Notes: generated from the sequence alone by a model not told the origin. DNA of 64,000 nucleotides from VRUE01 sp963816785 (GCA_963816785.1 CAWFLL010000004.1:434001-498000); one strand, 5' to 3'. Positions 34,447-43,662 are shown, counted from the first letter of the stretch. A program made the numbers and translations.

Positions 34447-35657
34447 GCCTGCGCCACGCCGTACTGGGCGAGGACGCGGCGGCGGGCCCGCGGCTGGATG
34501 TTGGCGCGGCTGATGTCGCCGCCATAGTGATCGAGCAGGATCGGGTCCACGACCCGCCGCCATAGCGGCGGGAACCAGGCGAGCACGATCATCCCGGCGT
34601 AGCCGGTCGGCAGCTGCGGCGCTTCGTCGACGTGACGCAGCGCCTGGTAGCGCCGGGTCGGGTTGGCGTGGTGGTCGCTGTGCCGCTGCAGGTGGTAGAG
34701 GAGGACGTTGGAGGCGACGTTGTTGCTGTTCCAGCTGTGCTCGGCGCGGCAGCGCTCGAAGCGGCCGTCCTCCCTCCTCTGCCGCAGCAGGCCGTAGTGC
34801 TCGAGGTAGTTGACGACCTCGAGCAGCGAGAAGCCGAGCACCGCCTGGATCAACAGGTACGGCAGGACGACCGGTCCGAACGCGATCGCCAGCGCCGCGA
34901 ACAGCGCCACGGTCATCGCCCAGGCGCCGAGGATGTCGTTGCGAAGCGTCCAGTGCGACTTCCCCATCCGGTCGAGGCGCGCGCACTCGATCCCCCACGC
35001 CGACCGCAGGCTGCCGACGACGGTCCGGGGCAGGAACGCCCAGAAGCTCTCCCCGAGCCTCGAGCTGGCGGGGTCCTCGGGGGTCGCCACGCGGACGTGA
35101 TGGCCGCGGTTGTGCTCGATGAAGAAGTGGCCGTAGCCCGTCTGCGCCAGCGCCACGCGGCTCAGCCAGCGCTCGAGGCTGGCCCGCTTGTGCCCCAACT
35201 CGTGGGCGGTGTTGATCGCGATCCCACCGACGACGCCCATCGTCATCGCCAGGCCGATGCTTTCCATGACGGAGAGCTCGCCGCTCGACCAGAGCCAACA
35301 GGCGAAGACCAGGCCCGCGTACTGGATCGGGATGAAGACGTAGGTGCACCAGCGGTAATAGCGATCCTGTTCGAGCCACTTGATGACGCTATCGGGCGGG
35401 TTGGAGGCGTCCATGCCGATGACGATGTCGAGAATCGGGAAGAGGACGAAGACGAGCAGCGGCCCGAAGTACCAGAAGGCACCCCACCCTGTCAGCTCGA
35501 CGTAGCCCCAGGCGATGAAGGGGGCGAGGGGGATGATCAGCCCCAGCAGCCACGCGTAGCGCTTCGCATCGCGCCAGGTGGCGGGATTGAGCTCGACCTC
35601 CTCACCGAGATGGTGATGGTCATGCTCACGCAGCTCGTCCGATGTCGTCGCCTCCAT
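34443..35657 (-). CDS. alkB: Alkane 1-monooxygenase
   Basis: This 404-residue membrane di-iron enzyme hydroxylates the terminal carbon of n-alkanes. The histidine boxes are NTAHELGHK, EHNRGHHVRV and LQRHSDHHANPTR, with the family motif NYLEHYGLLR between. Six or so membrane helices are visible. The start at 35657 has AAGGAGG. A rubredoxin and a TetR repressor follow in the same operon. An inverted repeat 40 bases upstream is a likely operator. Confidence 0.96.
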   Translation of the reverse strand: MEATTSDELREHDHHHLGEEVELNPATWRDAKRYAWLLGLIIPLAPFIAWGYVELTGWGAFWYFGPLLVFVLFPILDIVIGMDASNPPDSVIKWLEQDRYYRWCTYVFIPIQYAGLVFACWLWSSGELSVMESIGLAMTMGVVGGIAINTAHELGHKRASLERWLSRVALAQTGYGHFFIEHNRGHHVRVATPEDPASSRLGESFWAFLPRTVVGSLRSAWGIECARLDRMGKSHWTLRNDILGAWAMTVALFAALAIAFGPVVLPYLLIQAVLGFSLLEVVNYLEHYGLLRQRREDGRFERCRAEHSWNSNNVASNVLLYHLQRHSDHHANPTRRYQALRHVDEAPQLPTGYAGMIVLAWFPPLWRRVVDPILLDHYGGDISRANIQPRARRRVLAQYGVAQA

Positions 35658-35696
35658 CGCGCCTCCTTGTCAAATTCCCTGCTGACGTCCTCGTGA

Positions 35697-35721
35697 TTTA
35701 CACAGTAGCGGATTTTGTAAA
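35697..35721. promoter_or_regulatory. Inverted repeat upstream of alkB
   Basis: TTTACA at 35697-35702 and TGTAAA at 35716-35721 form a 6-base inverted repeat with a 13-base spacer, 40 bases before the alkB start at 35657. The surrounding bases are AT-rich and also contain promoter-like hexamers. It is a plausible operator for the TetR protein encoded at 33632. The rest of 35658-35886 shows nothing but the secG terminator. Confidence 0.5.
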
Positions 35722-35832
35722 CGATGGGACATTCTTGCCGGACTGTGTCGACGGGGGTGAGCCAGGTTGCAGCATCGAAATCTGATTCTCTGCGAGCGAC
35801 GCTGATATGGCGACTGCCGCCGCCCCGGACGA

Positions 35833-35849
35833 ATCCGGCTTCGCCGGAT
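35833..35849 (-). terminator. Hairpin downstream of secG
   Basis: ATCCGGC at 35833-35839 and GCCGGAT at 35843-35849 form a 7-base-pair stem with a TTC loop. It lies about 38 bases past the secG stop codon and probably ends the ccmE-ccmF-secG transcript. Confidence 0.6.
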
Positions 35850-35886
35850 CACAGGCGTACGCTCCTGGGAGGAGGCGGCGGAATAT

Positions 35887-36111
35887 TCAGATCTTCAGCA
35901 GGACGAGAGTGTTGATGACGAAGAGGATCGCGAAGAAGACCGTGGCGCGGTCGAGGTTGCGCTCGACCATCGAGCCGCCGCCGAAGGAGCTGCCTCCCCC
36001 GCCGATCCCGAAGGCGCCGGAGAGCCCCGCGTCTTTGCCCGAGTGCAGAAGCACCAGGAAGATCAGGACGACGGCGATGATCACCTGCAGGACTCCGAGA
36101 ATCGCAAACAT
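35887..36111 (-). CDS. secG: SecG protein-translocase subunit
   Basis: This 74-residue protein has two membrane helices (LGVLQVIIAVVLIFLVLLHSGKDAG and ATVFFAILFVINTLVLL) joined by a Gly/Ser-rich loop, GGGGSSFGGGSMVERNLDR, the SecG pattern. In many Actinobacteria secG follows tpiA; here it is 18 kb away and lies after ccmF instead. TAGAAT (complement of 36120-36125), eight bases before the ATG, suggests its own leaderless promoter overlapping the ccmF stop. Confidence 0.92.
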   Translation of the reverse strand: MFAILGVLQVIIAVVLIFLVLLHSGKDAGLSGAFGIGGGGSSFGGGSMVERNLDRATVFFAILFVINTLVLLKI

Positions 36112-36122
36112 TCGGCGGAATT

Positions 36123-38513
36123 CTAGCTGTGCGTGACCTTCTCGGGCCGGGCGCCGTTGCCGCGCTCGAGGATCTCGACCGCTTCGGTGCGGAGCTCGGC
36201 GTCGAGCAGGGCGAAGTCCTCATCGGAGAGCTTGCCCGCCACGTGGTCGAGCTCGGCGTCGCGGATCTCGCGGTATTTGGCTTCCTTCAGCGCCTCCAGG
36301 TCGGTCGCGACCGCCGGCCGCCGCCGCGGCCCGCGGGTCGGCCAGATCGCGATCAACGCGCCGGCCAGGGCGATGAGGCCGCCGATCCACATCCAGGTGA
36401 CGAGCGGGTCGACGATCACCCTGAAGGTCGCCGGCCTCTCGTCGGAGAGGTAGCTCTCGGCGAGCCGCTGCGCGATCGCCGCCTGGAGGCTCTGGATCTG
36501 GGCGGCGGCCGCGGGCGCCAGCCGCGGCTGCGCGACCGCGGCCTGCATCAGGCTCGAGACCGCCTGGCACTGTGGCGGTGAGCCGGGCGCTCCACGGACG
36601 CATTCACGGAAGCCCCGGTCCGAGTCCCCCGCCCGGCGGCGGATGGCGGCGATGTCCGGCTGCACGGCCGCCCAGAAGTCGCTCCCGGCCCCGGCCCGCA
36701 GGCCGACCTCGCTGGTCGCCTCGCCGTCGAAGAAGCTCTCGATCGTCCCGCCCTGCACTCCGGTCGGGCGGAAGAAGCGGCGGCTCGGGCTGAGGGTGAA
36801 TCGCCGCCCGTCCTCCTCGACCCGCAGCACCGCTCCGAACCCGAGCGCCTCGTCGGTGACGTGGACGGTGGGACGCACGTAGGTGATCGTGCGCCCGTCG
36901 ACGACGGCGCTCTCGCCGGGCCGCAGGGTCACGTCGCGTTTGGTCTGGAAGCTCGAGGAGGCGGCGATCCCGATCAGCAGCAGGACGACGCCGACGTGGA
37001 CGATGTAGCCGCCGTAGCGGCGGCGGTTGCGGGAGACGACCGCGACCAGCGCCGCCGGCATCGAGCCGCCGGCAAGGGCCCGGCGGGCCACAGCGCCGCG
37101 CCAGAACTCCTGCGCCAGGCCGGTCAGGGCGAAGGCGGCGAAGACGAACAGCGCCAGTGCCCACGGCTCGGCCCCGGCGGGCGTCGCGACGACCAGGACC
37201 AGCCCGGTGAGCAGCGCCGCGACCACCGGCCAGAGGAAGACCCGCCTCGCCGAGCCCCAGCTGACCCGCCGCCAGGCGAGCAGCGGCCCGATCCCGGTGA
37301 ACAGCACCACCAGGATCGCCAGGGGGGTCGTGTAGCGGTCGAACCAGGGCGCCGCCAGCGAGGCCCGCTCACCGGTGAAGAGCTCCGCGATGAGCGGGAA
37401 GAACGTGCCCCAGAAGATCGTCAGGCAGAGCGCGAGGAGCAGCAGGTTGTTGATCAGGAAGACGGCCTCGCGGGAGATCAGCGAGTCGATCCGGCGCTCG
37501 GACCTGAGGTCGTCGAGGCGGGAGACGATCAGCGCGGCGGAGCCGATCGCGACGACCGCGATCAGGGCGAGGATGTAGGGGCCGACGGTGCTGTCGCCGA
37601 AGGCGTGGATCGATTGCAGGACGCCGGAGCGGACGAGAAAGGTCCCGAGCAGCGCCAGCGAGAAGGTGGCGACTATCAGGCAGGCGTTCCAGACCTTCAG
37701 CATCCCCCGCTTCTCCTGGACCATGATCGAGTGCAGGAACGCGGTCCCGGCCAGCCACGGCATCAGCGCCGCGTTCTCGACCGGGTCCCAGGCCCAGTAC
37801 CCGCCCCAGCCGAGCTCGGTGTAGGACCAGCGGGCGCCGAGCAGGAGGCCGAGGCCGAGGAAGGCCCAGGCGATCAGGGCGAAGCGGCGGGTGGAGCGGA
37901 TCCAGGCGGCATCGAGGCGGCGGGTGATGAGGGCGCCGACCGCGAACGCGAAGGGAATAGTGAACGCGACGTAGCCCGAGTAGAGCATCGGCGGGTGGAT
38001 CATCATGCTCGGGTGCTGGAGCAGCGGGTTCAGCCCGACCCCGTCGACCGGCGCCGGGCTGAGGGTCGAGAACGGGTCGACGCCGCCGGCGAACAGCATC
38101 AGGCCGGTGAAGAAGCTCGCGATCCCGGCCATCACGGCGGTCGCGTAGGGAACGACCTCGCGCAGCTTGCCGCGAGTCGCGAAGAGCGCCGCCGAGGAGG
38201 CGATCGAGAGGACCCAGGCCCAGAGCAGCAGCGAGCCCTCCTGGCTCGACCACATCGCCGCCAGCTTGTAGAAGGTCGGGGTGTCGATCGAGGAGTGCTG
38301 CTGGACGACCTCGAACGAGAAGTCGTCGCCGACGAAGGCGATCTCGATCAGGACGACGCAGAGGGTGAGCAGCGCGCAGAGACCGTAGACCGCGCGGCGG
38401 GAGAGGTCGACCCAGCGCTGCTCGCCATTGCGGCCGAGCAGAGCCGCGACCGCCGCGGCGATCGCTGTGATGAAGGCGAGGGCGAGGGCGGCGCCGCCCA
38501 GGCTAGCCGTCAT
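36123..38513 (-). CDS. ccmF: CcmF-type haem lyase subunit with C-terminal extension
   Basis: This 796-residue protein has about 15 membrane helices and the haem-handling WWD domain WGGYWAWDPVENAALMPWL (about residue 240). CcmF attaches haem to apocytochrome c outside the membrane in System I. A large loop near the C-terminus (about 540-705) is followed by the last helix. After it, about 60 residues form a charged helical tail (ALKEAKYREIRDAELDHVAGKLSDEDFALL) not present in textbook CcmF and reminiscent of CcmI/CcmH tails. Its start overlaps the ccmE stop by 11 bases. Confidence 0.93.
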   Translation of the reverse strand: MTASLGGAALALAFITAIAAAVAALLGRNGEQRWVDLSRRAVYGLCALLTLCVVLIEIAFVGDDFSFEVVQQHSSIDTPTFYKLAAMWSSQEGSLLLWAWVLSIASSAALFATRGKLREVVPYATAVMAGIASFFTGLMLFAGGVDPFSTLSPAPVDGVGLNPLLQHPSMMIHPPMLYSGYVAFTIPFAFAVGALITRRLDAAWIRSTRRFALIAWAFLGLGLLLGARWSYTELGWGGYWAWDPVENAALMPWLAGTAFLHSIMVQEKRGMLKVWNACLIVATFSLALLGTFLVRSGVLQSIHAFGDSTVGPYILALIAVVAIGSAALIVSRLDDLRSERRIDSLISREAVFLINNLLLLALCLTIFWGTFFPLIAELFTGERASLAAPWFDRYTTPLAILVVLFTGIGPLLAWRRVSWGSARRVFLWPVVAALLTGLVLVVATPAGAEPWALALFVFAAFALTGLAQEFWRGAVARRALAGGSMPAALVAVVSRNRRRYGGYIVHVGVVLLLIGIAASSSFQTKRDVTLRPGESAVVDGRTITYVRPTVHVTDEALGFGAVLRVEEDGRRFTLSPSRRFFRPTGVQGGTIESFFDGEATSEVGLRAGAGSDFWAAVQPDIAAIRRRAGDSDRGFRECVRGAPGSPPQCQAVSSLMQAAVAQPRLAPAAAAQIQSLQAAIAQRLAESYLSDERPATFRVIVDPLVTWMWIGGLIALAGALIAIWPTRGPRRRPAVATDLEALKEAKYREIRDAELDHVAGKLSDEDFALLDAELRTEAVEILERGNGARPEKVTHS

Positions 38514-38922
38514 TCGCGCTGTCTTCGGCGGTGAACTTCGACGGGCACTTGGTGACCAGGGTGTCCGGCTCGCCGGCGAAGACCCCGTTCTCGACCGCTC
38601 CGGTGAGGACGATCTCGCGTCCGCCTCGGAACGGGTCGGGGACGGTTCCGCTGTAGGTGACGGGGATGCTCTGGCTGGCGTCGTCGCGATCGGCGACGCG
38701 GAAGCGGAGGCTCGAGCCCTCGTGGCTGACCGAGCCCTTCACGACCCGGCCGGTCAGGTCGTAGCTGTTGCCGGGCGCGGCGTTGAGGAGCTGCGAGGGC
38801 TCCTTCGCCTCGGTCGAGGCGCTGAACGAGGTGTAGACCAGCGCGGCGGCGAGCAGCACGGCGGCGCCGAGGGCGACCACGAGCCGGATCTTTCGCTTGC
38901 GGCTGGGATCCACGGGGCGCAA
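38503..38922 (-). CDS. ccmE: CcmE haem chaperone with CxxxF haem site
   Basis: This 139-residue protein has a short cytoplasmic head, one membrane helix (IRLVVALGAAVLLAAALVYTSF) and an OB-fold domain (YDLTGRVVKGSVSHEGSSLRFRVAD, IPVTYSGTVPDPF, VLTGAVENGVFAGEPDTLVTKCPSKF). The haem-binding motif in E. coli is HxxxY; here it is CPSKF, i.e. the CxxxY variant type with Phe in place of Tyr. Start TTG 38922 or GTG 38913. It overlaps ccmF and would pass haem to it. Confidence 0.9.
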   Translation of the reverse strand: MRPVDPSRKRKIRLVVALGAAVLLAAALVYTSFSASTEAKEPSQLLNAAPGNSYDLTGRVVKGSVSHEGSSLRFRVADRDDASQSIPVTYSGTVPDPFRGGREIVLTGAVENGVFAGEPDTLVTKCPSKFTAEDSANDG

Positions 38923-38970
38923 TTATCGCAAGGCCCGCCGCGACTCATCGCGGCGGCGATTTGCGCCAGA

Positions 38971-39696
38971 ATGGCCGCGATGGCAGATGGCTCCGCCAGC
39001 GACCCGGTCCTGCTGATCACGGGAGCGAGCAGTGGGATCGGCGCCGCCTCCGCCCGCGCGGCGGCGGGCACCCATCGGCTCGTGCTGGCCGCCCGCCGGG
39101 AGGACCCGCTGCAGGAGCTGGCCGCCGAGCTGGGGGGAAAGGAACGCGCGATCGCGGTCCGCTGCGACGTGACCGAGTGGGACCAGGTCGAGGCGATGGC
39201 GACGGCGGGGATCGAGGCATTCGGCCAGATCGACGCCGTCTTCGCCAACGCGGGGTTCGGCGCCAGCCGCGGTTTCCTCGAGGAGTCGGTCGAGCATTGG
39301 CGCTCGATGGTCCTGACCAACGTCTACGGGGTCGCCCTGACGATCCGGGCCACCCTCCCCCACCTGCTCGAGCGCGGCAGCGGCCACTTCCTCATCACCA
39401 GCTCGGTCGCGGGGCGGCGGGCGCTCCCCGGCTCGCTGTACTCGGCGACGAAGTGGGCGGCGACGGCGATCGGCGAGGCGCTGCGGGCGGAGCTGCGCCA
39501 GATGCACGAGAACCGCTCGATCAGGGTGACGCTGATCGAGCCCGGGATGACCGATACGCCGTTCTTCGATGAACGCCCCGGCGACTGGGCGCTGCGCGAC
39601 GAGGACATCGCCAACGCCGTCATCTACGCGCTGGAGCAGCCGGCCCACGTCGACGTCAACGAGATCCTGATCCGCCCCACCTCGCAGCCGATCTAG
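38971..39696 (+). CDS. Short-chain dehydrogenase/reductase
   Basis: This 241-residue SDR has the cofactor motif LLITGASSGIGAASARAAA, FANAGFGAS, the catalytic Ser in LITSSVAGRRALPGS and YSATKWAAT, and the family tail EPGMTDTPFFDE. An acidic residue after beta-2 is not evident (VLAARRED), favouring NADP. Start ATG 38971, or 38980. The longer frame upstream would cover ccmE. It converges with the glycosyltransferase gene by four bases. Substrate unknown. Confidence 0.9.
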   Translation: MAAMADGSASDPVLLITGASSGIGAASARAAAGTHRLVLAARREDPLQELAAELGGKERAIAVRCDVTEWDQVEAMATAGIEAFGQIDAVFANAGFGASRGFLEESVEHWRSMVLTNVYGVALTIRATLPHLLERGSGHFLITSSVAGRRALPGSLYSATKWAATAIGEALRAELRQMHENRSIRVTLIEPGMTDTPFFDERPGDWALRDEDIANAVIYALEQPAHVDVNEILIRPTSQPI

Positions 39697-40718
39697 CCGC
39701 CAAGCAGCAGCCGGACCAGCCGCCAGTAGCCGCGAAGGACGAGCCTGGCGGGCAGCGAGCGGGCGAACGCCGGGATGAAGGGCGAGTCGAGATCGGGCGT
39801 CAGCCAGGCGGCGAACTCGGCGGTGGTCACCGAGCGGGTCGCCTGGATCTCGCGGCGCTCGCGCAGGAGGCGCGGGAGCCAGGCGAGCACTTCGAGGATC
39901 GCCTCCAGTTTCTGCCGCCCCCAGCCAGCCGCGACGGAGACCGGGATCAGAGCCAGCTCTGTCGCGATCAGGGCCGGAGAGATCAGGATCAGCAGCGGCG
40001 TCGGGTAGACGCGGATCAGGAATGCCCAGCGATTGCGCTCCAACCAGCGCCACTTGTGCTCGCGGGCGCCGAACTCGTACTCGTGGTCGACCACGGCGGC
40101 GGGCTCGATCCCGAGGACGCCGCCGGCGAGTCGCAGCCGCAGGCAGAGGTCGACGTCCTCGTGGTAGAGGAAGAAGCGCTCCGGGAAACCGCCGGCCGCT
40201 TCCCAGGTGGCGAGGGGGATCGCGAGGCAGGCCCCGGAGAGGTAGGTGACCTCTCCAGCCTGGGGGGCCTCCTCGATCGGGCGGCCGTGGCCGCCCGCCC
40301 AGACGATCCCCGTGAAGTGGACCGGGTTGCCGGCGGAGTTGATCCTCTCGCCGCCGTGGTCGGCGACCAGCGCCTGCCACGCGACCCAGCCGCGTTCCTC
40401 CTCCCACGGACCCCTGATCGCGCGGCCCCAGCCCGGCATCGGCGCCGCGTCCGGGTTGAGGATCACGAGCAGATCTCCCCCTGCCTTCCTCGCCCCCTCG
40501 TTGCATGCCGCGGCAAAGCCGGCATTGTGCCCGCTCGCGACCAGGCGGGCACTGGGTGCCAGCGACCGGACCAGGTCGGCCGACCCGTCGCTGGAGTTGT
40601 TGTCGACGACGATCAGCTCATCGCCCTCGTCCAGCTCGGCGATCGCCGCCGGCAGGGTTCGCGAGAGCTCCTCGCGGCTGTTCCAGGAGATGATCAGGAC
40701 GGAGAGCGTCGGGCGCAC
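39693..40718 (-). CDS. Glycosyltransferase family 2
   Basis: This 341-residue protein has the GT-A fold: SVLIISWNSREELSRTL, ELIVVDNNSSDGSADLV, ILNPDAAPMPGWG (acidic nucleotide-sugar site) and LYHEDVDLCLRLRLAG. A C-terminal hydrophobic stretch (FLIRVYPTPLLILISPALIATELALI) suggests membrane attachment. It resembles rhamnosyltransferases of wall polysaccharides. GTG start at 40718; TAGCCT nine bases upstream may be its promoter. It lies just after the big secreted protein gene in the same direction. Confidence 0.9.
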   Translation of the reverse strand: MRPTLSVLIISWNSREELSRTLPAAIAELDEGDELIVVDNNSSDGSADLVRSLAPSARLVASGHNAGFAAACNEGARKAGGDLLVILNPDAAPMPGWGRAIRGPWEEERGWVAWQALVADHGGERINSAGNPVHFTGIVWAGGHGRPIEEAPQAGEVTYLSGACLAIPLATWEAAGGFPERFFLYHEDVDLCLRLRLAGGVLGIEPAAVVDHEYEFGAREHKWRWLERNRWAFLIRVYPTPLLILISPALIATELALIPVSVAAGWGRQKLEAILEVLAWLPRLLRERREIQATRSVTTAEFAAWLTPDLDSPFIPAFARSLPARLVLRGYWRLVRLLLGG

Positions 40719-40743
40719 CGACGCCGGAGGCTAGTTCAACCCG

Positions 40744-43569
40744 CTATTTCCTCTTCTGCTTCTTGCCGCAGGGGGTCTTCACCTTGAGGCGCTTGTTGGT
40801 GGCCTTCTTCCCGTTCTGGGCAAACATCTTCACCGCCGCCCGCAGCTTCTTCTTGCCGCCCTTGCGGCAGAGGTTGCCGCTGTTGGTCAGGATCCCCTGC
40901 TTCCCGCCTTTGACGGTGAGTTCGAACCTGGTCACGGGGACGTCGGGGACGGTGTTGAAGGAGTTCCGGATCCTTCCCTTGGCGGTGTCGATCTTGCCGA
41001 CGAGGTCGACGTCGATCTGGCCGTGGAGGGAGGCGACGAGGTCCGGGAGAAGGTTGTCGGAGGAGCGGAGGCGAACCGGGCCTTCGAGCGGCTTGTCGAG
41101 CAGCGGGGTGAACGCGCGGGCGAAGCCGTAGCGGGAGTTGTCCGGGCAGGCGTTGGCCGCGAACTGGACCCGGGTGCAGACCTTCGCGATGTTGCCCTGG
41201 TCGAGGATCAGGCCCTTGGGCAGGGTCACCACCGCACGGCGGATGTTGGCGTCGTCGTCGCGGGCGATGAGAATCGCCTTCAGCTTCGGGTTCTTGGCGC
41301 GCCTCTTCGCCCCAAACAGGCTCAATGAGAGCTTGGGCTTGAAGCCGAGACCCTCGCAGCCGCTCAGCTGGAACGGGGTCGAAGCCGGGAAGGCCGTGAA
41401 CGCGGCCGGGTCGGCCGGGTTCGCCCCGCCCCCGCGCAGGGTCGCGCCCACCGACAGGGGCGAGCAGTTCGTCCCGTTCAGCGAGAAGTTCTTCCTGTTG
41501 AGATCGACCGTGACCGAGCCGATGTCGAGCAGCGCGCCGCCGAAGACGTGAGGGATCGGGTCGGAGACGGCGTGGACCTGGGCCGTTTCGCGATCGACCA
41601 TCAATGCCACCCGCAGCACGACCGAGCCGAGATCGAACGGCCCGGCCGTGGCTGGGGTGACTACCGCCAGGGACAGGGGGGCCCCAGCGTATGGACCGGC
41701 AAGGAAGGCCTTGCCGGCAATCTGCAGCGGCACGGGGCCGGTGCCGGTGTGCACCGTGGCGGTGCCGACGAAACTCGAGTCCGGGCAGCTCGAGACGGCT
41801 GCCTCGGTAGTCCCGCTGCTGGCCGCGGCCGCGGCCAGCGCCGACTCGGGGCAGTACTTGAGCCCCGCCAGCTTCGCCGTCAGGCCCGGCGGCAGGTCGA
41901 CGGTGGCGCCCTTGAGCTCCTGCTCGCCATCAGCACGGGTCAGGTCGACCCTGAAGGGGCTGAAGGACCCGCCCTTCGGGTTGGCGGTCGCCGCCTTGAA
42001 GCCGGGCGCGAACGGGCGCGCCGCCATCGTCTCGGCGCAGGCCCCGCCGGCCGGGGCGGAGGCGAGGGTGAAATCGTCGACCGGGATTGCGGGCGGGTTG
42101 CCGGACCAGGGTGTCAAGGAGGTGGTGGTCGTGTGCGGCCCGCAGATCGGGGGGCTGGTCAGCGGCGCCCGCGGCCCGTCGTTGAAGTCGAGCTTGAACG
42201 AGGTGAAGGGGACCTGGGGCAGCCCCGGCAGGGCCGCTTTGCCGAGCTTTCCGTCGTCGAAGACCGTCGTCAGCTGACCGGTCTGGGGGTCGGCCTTCAC
42301 GTTGCCGATCAGCCGGGCCGAGATTCCGTAACGGTCCGACCCGGCGGCGACGAGCAGCCGATAGGCCTCACCGGAGGCGGGATCGCGGCTGCGCTGCTGC
42401 CCGACATAGACGTCGCCGGTCAACGAGCCGGCCGGAAGCGGCGGCGTTTCGATCGCGACCGTGCCCAACTTCGATGCCGGCGGGCAGGTGATCGGGTTTG
42501 TCGACCCCTTGCCGAACTGCTCATCGGAGCAGGCGACCAGCCCGGTGGCGGCCGAGGGGTTGATTCCCATCCCGGCCGGCAGCGTCACCTCGGCCCGCTT
42601 TGTCTGCGAGCTCTCCCGTTCGCCCCCACCGGTGATGTGGGGGACATCGACCTCGGTCACCGCCCCGGCGGGAGAGTCGGTGGCGGCCTGGCTCGGGTCG
42701 ACTTCGATCGAGGGGCCGTACGGGACGCCCGCGCAGTCGACCGGTTTCTCCCCTTCCGGCAGGGGGGATTCGAACGGCGGCTGGGCGCTCTGCGGGAACA
42801 CGTAGCCCGCCGCTTCCTCTTCTTCGTAGGACGCGGCGAGGAGGAAGGTGGAGTAGACGCCCTCGAAGCCCGGCATTTCGGGGTCGAAGCAGGTGGTCGG
42901 CGTGGTGATGAAGGTGCCATCCCCAGAGCGGCCGTCGAAGGTCAGCCGGTTCTTGAGGATCGCCCCGAGCGGGGGTTTCGGGACTTCGATCGTGAAGCCC
43001 TCGTGGTAGTCGCCGTCCCAGGCGATGTTGGCCCGCAGGTAGACGTTGTTGCCGGCGAGGGTGAGGCCGAACAGCGCCGGTTCGTTGTCCTCCGGCACGA
43101 GGTTGTAGACGGGGACCACGGTCAGAGGAGGGGCCGGGGGGATCGGTACACCGGCCACCGCCAGGGTGACCGCGCTGACCCCGACCTGGGTGTTGGCCGG
43201 GCACGAGCCGGGATTGGAGACGGCTTCGCACTGGGGGGTGGCCTGCGGGTTGACGCTGAGCCCGACCGGGAGGTCGACGCGGACTTTGCTCAACAGCCCA
43301 ACCGGGCTTTCACCGGGCGCCTGGTGCTTGGCGATGAACTGGGTGAAGCCGACCTGAGGGTGGCCGGCGGAGTTTTTGAAGAACTGGTCGGGAGTGTCGA
43401 CCGAGCACCCGGGAGTGTCGGTCGTGCAGGTGCCGGCCTGCCAGCCGTCGGCGGCAGTTTCGTTTTGAGGCGAGATGATGTCGCCGGTGGCGGCGAGCGC
43501 CGTCGCGCAGGGAAAGGTCACCGACGCCAGCAGCGCGATGGCGATCAGCAGCAGCGGGCGCGTTGCCAT
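40744..43569 (-). CDS. Large secreted repeat protein, unknown function
   Basis: With ATG 43569 the protein has 941 residues and a signal peptide (TRPLLLIAIALLASVTFPCATALAAT). It carries repeated units that begin [R]xxVxLPxGL/M and continue to C...CP...G: VRVDLPVGLSVNPQ (about 97), AEVTLPAGMGINPS (about 326), ATVDLPPGLTAKLA (about 555) and AVVTLPKGLILDQG (about 800). The second and fourth units extend to a VPFTSFKL / VPVTRFEL strand, an LT turn and a cysteine. The C-terminus is very basic (KKQKRK). I recognise no enzyme motif. The family looks typical of Thermoleophilia; a surface or adhesive role is a guess. An HTH gene is divergent. Confidence 0.82.
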   Translation of the reverse strand: MATRPLLLIAIALLASVTFPCATALAATGDIISPQNETAADGWQAGTCTTDTPGCSVDTPDQFFKNSAGHPQVGFTQFIAKHQAPGESPVGLLSKVRVDLPVGLSVNPQATPQCEAVSNPGSCPANTQVGVSAVTLAVAGVPIPPAPPLTVVPVYNLVPEDNEPALFGLTLAGNNVYLRANIAWDGDYHEGFTIEVPKPPLGAILKNRLTFDGRSGDGTFITTPTTCFDPEMPGFEGVYSTFLLAASYEEEEAAGYVFPQSAQPPFESPLPEGEKPVDCAGVPYGPSIEVDPSQAATDSPAGAVTEVDVPHITGGGERESSQTKRAEVTLPAGMGINPSAATGLVACSDEQFGKGSTNPITCPPASKLGTVAIETPPLPAGSLTGDVYVGQQRSRDPASGEAYRLLVAAGSDRYGISARLIGNVKADPQTGQLTTVFDDGKLGKAALPGLPQVPFTSFKLDFNDGPRAPLTSPPICGPHTTTTSLTPWSGNPPAIPVDDFTLASAPAGGACAETMAARPFAPGFKAATANPKGGSFSPFRVDLTRADGEQELKGATVDLPPGLTAKLAGLKYCPESALAAAAASSGTTEAAVSSCPDSSFVGTATVHTGTGPVPLQIAGKAFLAGPYAGAPLSLAVVTPATAGPFDLGSVVLRVALMVDRETAQVHAVSDPIPHVFGGALLDIGSVTVDLNRKNFSLNGTNCSPLSVGATLRGGGANPADPAAFTAFPASTPFQLSGCEGLGFKPKLSLSLFGAKRRAKNPKLKAILIARDDDANIRRAVVTLPKGLILDQGNIAKVCTRVQFAANACPDNSRYGFARAFTPLLDKPLEGPVRLRSSDNLLPDLVASLHGQIDVDLVGKIDTAKGRIRNSFNTVPDVPVTRFELTVKGGKQGILTNSGNLCRKGGKKKLRAAVKMFAQNGKKATNKRLKVKTPCGKKQKRK

Positions 43570-43662
43570 GCTCCATCCCGTCGTATCAGGTTCCCCGCCC
43601 GAAGCCATCCCGTCGAAGTCACCATACTTGATTTTTGCGAGATCTGTCATTATTTTTAGGTA

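Noticed and set aside
39017..39320. Antisense frames over the SDR gene and upstream extension of the SDR to 38428
   Set aside because: The SDR motifs fix the frame and begin just after ATG 38971; the extension would run through ccmE on the other strand.
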